Source: Anisakis pegreffii
Lineage: Eukaryota > Nematoda > Chromadorea > Rhabditida > Anisakidae
Length of the DNA: 64,000 bases
Assembly: GCA_035041965.1 (NCBI GenBank)
Contig: JAPYMA010000771.1
Span: 62,001-126,000 of the forward strand
Direction of reading: 5' to 3'
Shown one piece after another: positions 12,201 to 21,571 of the stretch. Both the position numbers and the translations under genes were made by a program. Numbering within the stretch: the stretch's first letter is position 1; every line of letters starts with the position of its first letter. Below the pieces are notes generated by a model. That model was not told the DNA's origin and ran no database searches. It saw only the letters and a list, made by a program, of their open reading frames with translations.

Positions 12201-13247
12201 AGTTGTTCACAACAAAACAAGTACGTGTCGTCGGAATCGAAATCAAATTACGAAAGCATTTCCAAATAAAATTTTATCTTCGAGTATCAAGTATGAATAT
12301 AAATATGTATGTAGACCTCAAAATTTGTCAGAACTCAACATTTTCTCAAAAAAGTAGCATTTGTTTTGAAAAATCATTGAAGTCCAATGACTGATTTTCA
12401 GTCACCAAAAAAATTCAGCACTTCATTCTTAGTTCCAACATGGTTTAGAATTCAACAATGTTGGTCTTAAATATAGCGCATGATGCTAATGCTTGATAGA
12501 TTCGTAATGCATTTCTTTACAGTCTTAAATCTACCTTAATATCTATTAATCGTCATTACATGTCATTGCAATCATCAAAGTGTCTCTTTAGATTGGTATT
12601 GTTTCAAAATTTATGAGCGTACTATATTTTACTTACCAGGTTATGCGTTCTGCGCTATATTTACACTATCAATAGCTGTAGTCATAAATAGCAGCCCAGG
12701 TTTTGTAGATTAAAAGGAGATTGATTCGCTGAAGCAGGACTAGCCGATGAGATACTTCTTTCTTCAATGCGTCCACTTTTTTGCATTACAACTTACTTAC
12801 GTAAGCGATTGTTACTATTAACATGCTGCTGCGCCAACTAGGCTTATTTTGCTCGGTCGGTCAGGCTTGTTTATTTGTTGCGCGTAACTTTATCGTTTGT
12901 ACACTGCTGCATATATCAAAAATTCTAGTTTTTCTTCTCGTTCACCAAAGTCGTCGTCTTCGAATGTACTTACTCGGAAACGTTTCAGTGTTGATGAATA
13001 TTTGCATCATACCCCTATTTGTATATGCACATAACACACATCTATAATATTACCACGCGCACGTATAGAATGAAGAAGCATAACGATTCGACGGTAGACG
13101 AAAAACATTCTACAGAACGTAGGATTTAATGCACTCACGCAGTAACGACTACGGAGACGTAATTCTTTGTCATTCATCACTTCGACAACTTCAGCCATCA
13201 CAAAAAGCAGAAAACAAATATTTCAATAGTCAAACAGAATTAAATGA
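9231..13247. other. Non-coding stretch, no supported gene
   Basis: The longest frame is a 107-codon - strand frame at 10027-10350. It has no recognisable domain, and I found no flanking exons. Frames of this length are expected by chance here. No repeats with defined ends were found. Confidence 0.5.
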
Positions 13248-14260
13248 ATGACAAAGCTAACGATAATTGATGATTACCACGCACACTGCATAAATCCGAG
13301 AAAATACACTTCATTACGGCTAATGACGACCAAATGCACATGGAAGAGGTGGTATCGAGCCCTAGCTTCTTTAAAATTTCCTTATTTCAGTTCGCAAGAC
13401 GAATCACATCCCTCTTTCGGTCGCTCAATTCCAAATTCCACACTTTTACAATACTTACAATTCGATATTAACGCAGCGAAAATAAACACAGTCCCTAAAC
13501 GCCTCCTCAATAGAAATAATATATCATCTGATGAAATACCTTACATATTCCTTAGAATGACCACCGATATCATCACTTCAACTCCACTTTGTCATCTATT
13601 CTGCAGATCTCTGATGGCTCATTTCCCATATGGTGAAAATAAACTATAAAAGAAGTTCCAAAATGAATCTGCAAAACTACCGTCCTATTCCATTAAGCTG
13701 CTCAGTTTTCAATTTTATGGAAAAAATACGTGCAGCCAAACCAAGAAGCTGTATTACAATAAGTGAGTTCTTTTTCCACTTTTATTATGGCGTTCTCGAT
13801 AGGAGATCAACCACTGCGGTTCTATTTCGATCCTATCAAAATTGGACATCTCATTTTAATAAGGGGGCTACCAAAAGGGGGGGCTTATATTTTGGCCCCC
13901 CCCCCCTTTTTTTTAAAGCCAAAATATAAGCCCCTTATTTTAATAAGGGGCTTATATTTTGGCTTTAAAAAAAGCGTTTCATTGGGCATTCATACCTAAA
14001 TTATCCTTAAACTTATAAGCACATGGCATACGAGGTTCTATCTCTAGATCCAAGACTTTCTCACGAACCGTTCTCAATCAGTTCAAGCTGGTGATTCGTC
14101 AGAATATATCAGTAGTGTTGTTCTTCAAGGTTAGGTTCTAGGGTCTCTTCACGATCTTATTTTTATTAGAGATCTTGTGCCTTCTTTAAGACTCAATATG
14201 TTTCATTTCTGCAGACTTTATTAAGGTCTTCACAACTCATAAACCATATTTAATTCCATA
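13248..14260 (+). pseudogene. Decayed non-LTR (LINE) reverse transcriptase, CR1/Jockey-like
   Basis: Segments in shifting frames line up in order with a LINE reverse-transcriptase domain. SSDEIPYIFLRMTTDIIT and a following CHLF block come first, then a frame shift. YRPIPLSCSVFNFMEKI follows near 13680-13730 (RT motif 1 region), then RSTTAVLFRSYQNWTSHFNKG-type sequence near 13800-13865. Further on, near 14040-14200, IQDFLTNRSQSVQAGDSSEY is followed by VVLQG-stop-VLGSL and IRDLVPSL (the QGSVLGPLLF and I-DL region). Stops and frame shifts make it inactive. A palindrome with homopolymer tracts (about 13860-13975) interrupts it where the catalytic core should run. Clade assignment is tentative; identity as a LINE RT is firm. 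Confidence 0.8.
13908..13973. repeat. ~32-bp-arm perfect palindrome beside G and C tracts
   Basis: The arms around AAAGCCAAAATATAAGCCCC and its reverse complement are joined by a two-base centre near 13940. A third partial copy (GGGGCTTATATTTTGGCC, about 13880-13897) precedes it, next to C11 and T8 tracts. It interrupts the LINE pseudogene. It may be a remnant of a foldback element or a local rearrangement; there are no clear ends. Confidence 0.8.
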
Positions 14261-15593
14261 AACCAATGGTCAACATTACCGCTGTCTCCATAAATAGGAA
14301 ACCGAAAGAAGGTGTTACTTCATTCTCCTAATTTTATTCATCCACATTTTATTGACTCATATGACTGAACCGTTTGATATTGCCCCCCCCCCCCACACTG
14401 TATGTATGTAATTTGTTATTCTGCACATATTATCCTGCTAATAAAATACTATTATCAATAAAACCCGTTCAAATAAAACTCAGCGGTTTTGTTGCGTATG
14501 AAACGAAGCTTATTGTTAATAACGGAGTCTTCTTCAGATCGGAATGGTAGAATGGGTTCGCAGTACGAACCGTTTTCGATTTCAAACTCCATTATGGAAA
14601 GGATGGGATGGATACGGATACAGTGATCTAATTTTGAATAAATTGAGATTATCCTGATCGCGTCTTAACAAAGTGGGTTTTTTGTTGGTTCTGTGAACGA
14701 AACTTTACGTCACATGCCATCTACATATCAATTGGATCTTGCTGTTTTTAACTGAAATCATCATTGGATTGATTGCTGAATGCAGTCGATTCGAAGAGAC
14801 ACATTAAAGATTTGCTTTAAAACAGGCTCGATCGTGTGAACATACTTCAACGTTTAGTCTTCTCTGGGTGCTGTGTAGCTGAAACAAAAAAAGAAACCAT
14901 TAAACGAAGGTTGGGTAGTTAAGCGGTTGTGCAAATAAATATTGAAATGTTTTTGGATTGAAGCAAAGATAAGCACTGATAACAGTAAGTGCACGATGGT
15001 GCAAAGAATATATCATTAAATGCTTACATGGTTCGCATCGACTGACGTTCAAAATATTAAAAAAAAACAAGTGAAATGAAAACTGATTACGATTAAAAAA
15101 AAGATAACAATAATGCATTCATTCATTCATTGTATACCATTTATCCATCATCCATTTTCACCTCTTCTCAATATTCATTCACACTGAACTGTAATACCTC
15201 TCATAACTGCAAGCATCAGTGTACCGAATTAGAAACAGACAGTCGAGTATGGTCGCAATTGCATTCATCTGTTTCAAACACCAGATCAATGATAACCACT
15301 GCAAGTGTGTATATATGCACAGGCACTCGTTTCACATCAGTTTAGCACTTAACATCAACTTATAAACGTTTGTGTATGCCTTAAGACTCACCCTTAGTGG
15401 CTGTCACCTACCCTCATCAACTTCTTGAAATGCACCGAATAAAACGCACTCCGCTCAGTCTTCCACGTCATTCGATCACGGTTCAGTGCTCACTCTTTTC
15501 GTGTGCCCTTTATATATTCATCGAATACAAAAGATAATTTGTCGTTATGTCGTTCTCGTTATTACTGCTAGCAATATCAACGACAATCTTCAA
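14261..15593. other. Upstream region of the aquaporin gene; no gene seen
   Basis: No coding sequence is recognised. A C12 tract lies at 14383-14394. The LINE remnant may extend a little into the start of this region. Promoter elements cannot be assigned with confidence. Confidence 0.5.
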
Positions 15594-15601
15594 TATTTCA
15601 G
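15594..15601 (+). promoter_or_regulatory. Splice-acceptor-like TATTTCAG 3 bases upstream of the aquaporin ATG
   Basis: TATTTCAG is followed by ACA and the start codon. No upstream coding exon is needed. In nematodes this layout typically marks a spliced-leader trans-splice acceptor. An ordinary acceptor of a 5'-UTR intron is the alternative. Confidence 0.55.
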
Positions 15602-15604
15602 ACA

Positions 15605-17012
15605 ATGTCGTTTTATGCCAATGTCGACTTTGGGCCTTTTTTTATTGCTTATTGTTTTTATATAACCGTTTTTGTGCTTGCCGAATTTGCACGGAAACTT
15701 GTTGATAGGTTAGTGAAAATTGTATCAGTAATCAGTTAAAGCACCATTATGTTTTATACAACATTAACGTAAAAAACAGCATTAATCATAATAATAATTT
15801 ACTCACTTATCCATTACTTTTATTTTGTTTTATGGTCATAAACCGAATCGAAAGTTTTCGAGGAATATCTCAAAATTATTTCATATGCATAACTTTGCCA
15901 GTCAATCAAAGTACTTGATTGAGTGAGCTAACGACAATATTGCAGATATGTGCCACCAAATAAGTTGACATACACCTTCTGCATTGAGGCCATCGCTACA
16001 GCTCAAATGTGTACATGTGTATACGAGAACGGTAAGAATCTAAATTCATAATCATTGTGCAGCTTCACGAACTGAGCAAACAAATGACAGAATTATTCAT
16101 TTGAAGCGACAATAGTTCGTCACTATGGTGCAGTAGGTTACTTCTTCGTTGTGACGACATTACTACTCGCTGGTGGTGCTATGAATCGAGGCGCATTCGT
16201 TTCACCTCTCAAACCCATTGAGATGTTTTATTTCGGATCAATCGAGTAACGTTTCAGTTCCACTTCCTTCAGTCTGTGTTCAGCACAATAACTGCTTATA
16301 GCAGCAGCCAGTTATTTTTATGGCTTCATCGAACAGTTTCTGTTCGTGTCTTGCATGCTTGATTCATTTTCAGCAGTGATCGCCTACTGAGCGTTCTTGC
16401 TGGTGAATTTCTGGGTGGTTATTCAGCTTATCGTTTGGCACGTCAGCTTTGGTATTGGTCGTTGAATTTGGCCACTGATCATGCTTCAAGTTATGCGACC
16501 ACTCATTGCAAGTTGATGTATAAGGTTGGATAATAAGAGCATATAACGAGTGCAGGCAGCACAAAACAGAAACAGTGCAGAAGCAATTCATTATTACAGG
16601 TTCCATTCTCGTATGCGTTTACATTCGAAATATTCGCTTGTTTCTTAATTCGAACGATCGTCACTCGGTTACCTATCAAAACAACTCGTTATGCAGTACC
16701 GCTCATTCTTTCTGGATTTCTTACATTCGGTGAGTAGAGTTGTTGCTCAGCACTTCGATAATAATGCTCTCCTCTTGCCATTATCATAATTGCTATTAAT
16801 TTTAAGCACTGACATTTATCGGTGTACCCGGGCTGAATCCAACAATTGCATCGTCTCGTCTACAAGGATGTGATGGTCTCGACACCAAATGGTTCATTTT
16901 AACCTATTGGATATGTCCCACTATTGGTTGGATGCTGTCAGCAATTGTTGACAACCGTCTTAAAGCTGGTTCCAAATTGACCGAAAAAGCAGCATCCCAG
17001 AAAGCTGAATGA
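15605..17012 (+). CDS. Aquaporin-like membrane channel (AQP11/12-type, nematode AQP-9/10/11-like), 6 exons
   Basis: A multi-pass membrane protein predicted to pass water or small solutes, probably on intracellular or plasma membranes. The exons are 15605-15708, 15946-16031, 16116-16245, 16374-16524, 16600-16729 and 16807-17012. All introns are GT-AG, phases match at every junction, and the model closes at 268 aa, a normal aquaporin length. Exon 2 carries TFCIEAIATAQMCTCVYEN and exon 3 GAVGYFFVVTTLLLAGGAM. The second pore box is seen as GLNPTIASSRLQGC in exon 6. Where the first NPA box is expected the sequence reads GAFVSPLKP, so that box is SPL-like. Divergent boxes are typical of the AQP11/12 'superaquaporin' branch. 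The ATG sits 3 bases after a TTTCAG, the likely trans-splice site. AATAAA follows the stop by 84 bp. The gene converges on the secreted-protein gene at 17809. Confidence 0.93.
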
Positions 17013-17095
17013 AAAAGAAACACGTCATGCCCATTTCATGACTAACATCAGAATGAGTTAATTTTAGGAAGTGACTGACTCATAACGACAGCTAT

Positions 17096-17101
17096 AATAA
17101 A
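17096..17101 (+). terminator. AATAAA poly(A) signal of the aquaporin gene
   Basis: A canonical AATAAA 84 bases after the aquaporin stop codon. Confidence 0.6.
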
Positions 17102-17808
17102 AATTTTAGTTTATTATCTCTTATCTTCACGAACTGTTTTTATTGTTATTGTTAATCTTATGAGTTTTGTTTCATTATTACTAAAGTTGTTATCAATTCT
17201 TCCTATTAACAATAATCACTATCGGAGTTTATTATTACATCTAAATTTTTGCAATATCATTTATTGTAAAGTGTCCTTATGTTCTTCACAATATCATATT
17301 TTGCCCATTTCTTCGCACTCAATTACGGTTAAAGTACTTTCAATAAAAGTTGATATTATACTGTGATTTTAATAGTTGGTATTATATGGCTATTTCAATT
17401 ATGACTGTAATAAATATCACTTCACTTATTGAATTATCATGATAAATATATATGTTCAATTGGAGCTCAAATCCATTTCTCGTCTCTTCGCGTAAAACAA
17501 TTCTTGGAACATAACTGCGTTCTCAATGTGATCATGAACTCAATTCAACAGTCCAAGTTTGCTTTTCAAAACACTTTAAATTCAAAATACCTGGAAGATG
17601 CTGTCAAGTTATCATTGAATGACGACACACCAAAGACATGCACGAATGGAACTGACCAATGAACAATAAATGAAAATAATTTATCCACTACAATAAATGT
17701 CTAAAATGTTGATCGGTAGTAGCATGGCCGGTTAGTGTTCTGTTAGGTGCCGTTTCATAGCACATAATTGAAACGTTCGTTAATCAGAAGTGGATGCAGC
17801 AGTGATAA
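17102..17808. other. Convergent intergenic spacer
   Basis: AT-rich spacer between two convergent genes. A 77-codon + strand frame (17429-17662) looks like chance; no domain or splice context supports it. Confidence 0.55.
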
Positions 17809-18805
17809 CTATCCTTGTCTGGGTTGAACCTGAGCTCCTTGACGCCACGGTGGTGGCTGAACCCATCGTGAGGCGATTTGTTGCCATGGTTGTTGAGGAT
17901 GCCAACCGCCACCCCAAAATGGCTGTTGCCAGGGTGATGATGGTTGCTGCCAGCCACCTGCTTGACCCCCTGGTTGAAAACCACCACCAGTTGATGGCTG
18001 CCAACCGCCACCTCCTGGATTCCAATTAGGTGGTGGTTGCCATGTTGGCACAGGTGGTGGTGAGGCTGGCTTAGGTGGTGGTGGTGCTGTTGGTCTTGCT
18101 GCAGTGCGAGTGGTCGTGACTTGGGCTGGCTGGGTTACGGGAACAGGTTTAACCGGTGCTTTAGTAGTTGCACCACCAGACGGGAGCGGATCCAGCCAGT
18201 TGTGCCAAAGATCTTTTAGATAACCCAAGCCTGAAATGAACAACAATAACAATTCGTGTCACCGAACTTAAATGACCACTCACTGAGTCGTTTTTAGTTA
18301 ACTCTGCTCTCCTTCAGCGTTCGTTTGTTCAACGTTGAACGCACTAATTTTGAATATATTTTCACTAATCCATCCACCCCTCATCAAACCCACCACAAAA
18401 CCAACAACAACTCCTCATTCACTGAAATTTCCCTCATTCATTGTTGCTGTTTCCTCAAAAATTCAAAAACACGACAACTCAAAATTTTCAGCAATAAAAA
18501 ACACTCAAGTGAGCGATTCGGTTAAATTTTCTTCGAAACGTATTAACGCGAAATAATTTTCTTATTCAACAGTGAATCAAGAATTGGAAATCGAACAGGA
18601 AAGAAAGTCCATTCATTTCAACATGCATCTGTCTGGAATTTCTTAAAGTGTTGAGAAAATGGAGAACAGCTTGGATAATCTAATTCGATTTGCTCATGAT
18701 AATAATCTACCAACCCGTTTGCAAGTCTAGAGCCGCCGTCTTTTGTGGACACTGCACCAGCACTAGTACTAGTACCACGGCAGATGGGATAAGTTTACGT
18801 TGCAT
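17809..18805 (-). CDS. Small secreted Pro/Gly/Trp-rich protein, 2 exons, unknown function
   Basis: Exon 1 (18715-18805) encodes a signal peptide: MQRK, a hydrophobic run AVVLVLVLV, then a polar region with a likely cleavage after TAA. A GT donor and an ATTTCAG acceptor join it in phase to exon 2 (17809-18230), giving 170 aa. The mature part starts with a short ordered-looking segment (GLGYLKDLWHNWLDPLP). A Thr/Pro/Val-rich linker follows, then a low-complexity tail with repeated WQP/WQQP, GGGW, PPPP and QPWQQ motifs. I do not recognise the family. The tail composition recalls extracellular matrix, cuticle or adhesive proteins, but that is inference. Overlapping frames here are shadows of the GC-rich repeats. 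TTTCAG lies 3 bases upstream of the ATG. Confidence 0.8.
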
Positions 18806-18808
18806 TAC

Positions 18809-18816
18809 CTGAAACC
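18809..18816 (-). promoter_or_regulatory. Splice-acceptor-like GGTTTCAG just upstream of the secreted-protein ATG
   Basis: On the - strand GGTTTCAG is followed by GTA and the start codon. This is the same arrangement as at the aquaporin gene and suggests a spliced-leader acceptor or a 5'-UTR intron end. Confidence 0.5.
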
Positions 18817-21019
18817 AATTAGGCATTCATTCAATTTGAATTTTTATTAGATAAAAATTCATTGCTCATCGTTATTATAATAAAAAAAGTTAATCAGCTA
18901 ACAGCAGTATATGAAATGAAACAATTGAATGAAACTTGTAGCTTATCCATTTCAATTATATTCCATGTTATGAAGATTAAACAAACCAAATGATACAAAC
19001 ATCATTTCAAAGTATGAAACAAGAATTTGTAAGAGTCAGTATGAGACAACCACAATTAGACTTAATATGATCATGAATTAACATCAATCTAATTGTGAAA
19101 TAATATATAAATGAAATTCACTCGTTCAACTACTTCTTTTTCCATCGTTTTGTAATAATGATGATAACGATAACAGAAATAATAATAATAATTATTATTA
19201 TACGACTCGTACAGAAACAATAATAATAATTTGTAATAATGTGATTCGTTTGAAAATAAAACGAAAAAATGCAGTCGGTGAAATTTATCGGAGAAAAAAT
19301 GCACTCTGTTGAATTTTGTAAAATTTCTATCCTTCGTTCACAACGAATTTTCTTCTCATCTGATTGAGTTATTTCATAATTTTTTTAACATTATGCAATC
19401 AGAAACATTCGATAAAGAATATAATAAAAAAGAATATGAGGATTAATAATAATACATATCATAATAGAACAACTGAATAGAGTAAATAATAGGTGATTGA
19501 ATGAACAACTGAACAATACAATAACGTTTGAGAAACTTTGATAATTCCAATTAAGAATCAATCAATTGAAAAAAAGAAACAAACAGAGAAATGGCATCAC
19601 AAGTGGAAACAATAGCGATTTAGTCAATGAGAACTTTCTCAAACGATATTATCAACTTTGAGTCTGTTCATATTGACTGATTACGCAATTAATACGACCG
19701 AGTAGGCTTGTTTTCAAACGCATAAACTTTTGCATATTTCAGAGAATACGACGAAATCAGTTCCAAGAATAATTCTTTCTAAGCCAACTTCCACCACTCA
19801 CCTTTAGTCGCTCGCCAACTCCGAACCTTTTAATGTCCTACTTGTGTCCCTTTCGCCGAACTGGTTCGATCAAATAATTCTCCAAAAAAGAATTTCTCGT
19901 CTCACCAATTCACTCATCGTATTTCCTGTAGCATTTTCTGCAACAATTTCTTTCACCATGATTAATTTTATTATCATCATTATTACCGTTTATGTGATGG
20001 ATGTTTTCTTTTCGACTGATTCATTCGTTTTAGCGCTTTTTCTCTTGCGACACTTCAACCATTAGCATTATCAGTTAAATTTCACAATTCGATTTGATTT
20101 GACTTCATCACTTACTTCTAAATACATCCAACTACCTAACTGTCAAATTTCTTATTAACGAAACCAGTTTCACTCAAACTCCTTTCCAGTTATGCAATAA
20201 CACACATTCACCGTACGTCACCATACGCAAGAAGTATTTTCAGTACATTTTACACAACAAAATGTTCACTTTTGTTTAGATCAATTTTATTTGATATTTC
20301 ATGCGTTTTCGAAAAATTGTCCTTTACAATTTGCTCCATTCTTCATGAATTTTCTCACAAATGATATATACATGCGTATCATGCTTATAACAATTATAAT
20401 ATTATTGTCTATTAGAGACAATTCTGAATCAAAATTAATGAAACTTAGGATAAACCGAATTCGATTGGTACATCACCATCACGAAAAGGAAAACAGATGC
20501 TCGTTTAACACATCTCAACCAATATGCAACAAGAGTGCTGATGATGATAATATCATTAGTATTACTGTTAGCACTGTAAGCCAGAGCAGTGCGAAGTAAA
20601 AATTTTGTGGAAAAGCACAGAGTAGGAGTGTTTGCATCCAAATAGCATACGAAAATTGTAATGAATACTTTTATTGTTCTAATCAATACCTTAATGATGA
20701 GAACAAACTGAACCCATAAATACTTTCACCGAATGGAAATGAGACTAGAAAGATGACATTACATTAACACTGATAACAGTAACAATAACAATATTAACGT
20801 CAGTAGTCGAGGAAGATAAATTAATTTGAAATGTAATAATCGATGATATAATACGAGATCGGAGAGTAACCATCATCTGGCGATAATAGTAATGATTCAA
20901 ATAATGATTTTGTAATGTATAACAATAGTAATATAATAATAATAATATTGATAGTAATAATAACAGAATAATGATAATTTATTTATTTATTTACTCAGCT
21001 ATTATTGTACATTTCGTAC
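18817..21019. other. Non-coding spacer, AT-rich with ATA/ATT runs
   Basis: No supported gene. There are many short ATA/AAT tracts, for example near 19170-19240 and 20930-20990. The TTTATTTATTTA run near 20980-20995 may be the reverse of the A-rich 3' tail of the LINE fragment next to it. Confidence 0.5.
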
Positions 21020-21450
21020 ATAAGCCTCTTCACCATTTATCACTATTATCACAGTTCACTGCTCTTCTCATCCACGTTTGGCCCGCTATTTTGCAAATAT
21101 TGTCTCGCCATCTCATTTTTGGTCGACCCCGACTGACTTCTTTTTCCGATTCTAGGTTGCCACTCTGTGCACCTCTTCGCCCAGTTGTTATTGTCCATTG
21201 TTGCAATTTTTCTTGCCCACTTGATTTTCCTTTCCCTTGCACATTTTACAAAGTCTTTAACTTTCGTTACCCCTCTCAAGCATTCATTCGGTTTCCTATC
21301 CCGTAATTTAACCCCTACCATCAACCTTTCCATCCTTCTTTGGGCTACTCCCATCATATTTTCTATTCTTTTTGTCACCGTCTATGTTTCTGATCCGTAT
21401 AACATCGCGGGAAGAACACATTCGTTATACAGACGTCGTTTCAAATAATG
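21020..21450 (-). pseudogene. 5'-truncated RTE-type LINE: C-terminal end of the reverse-transcriptase ORF
   Basis: The - strand gives, in order, YNECVLPAMLYGSET, then RRMERLMVGVKLRDRKPNE, KVKDFVKCARERKIKWARKI and NNWAKRCTEWQPR. After a frame shift SRGRPKMRWRDNICKIAGQ and WMRRAV follow. This is the characteristic C-terminal stretch of endonuclease/reverse-transcriptase proteins of non-LTR elements (QRRMER, KWAGH-type, GRPKKRW). A stop follows SET and a frame shift precedes GRPK. Only the last ~130 codons are present, as is usual for 5'-truncated LINE copies. On the - strand a TAAATAAATAAAT tail follows the ORF end. It ends about 120 bp from the sorting-nexin stop codon. Confidence 0.85.
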
Positions 21451-21571
21451 ATAATATCAATGGTAATAATGCCAAATACTATTACAGGTCTGGTTGTGAT
21501 TATGACCAAAATCGACAATGATAAACAATCCATGCAAATGATATGAGATTTGTAATGGAACGAGAAGAGAA

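Noticed and set aside
17780..18029. Other open frames overlapping the secreted-protein gene
   Set aside because: Shadows of its GC-rich repeat codons. Only the frame at 17809-18230 joins in phase to a signal-peptide exon.
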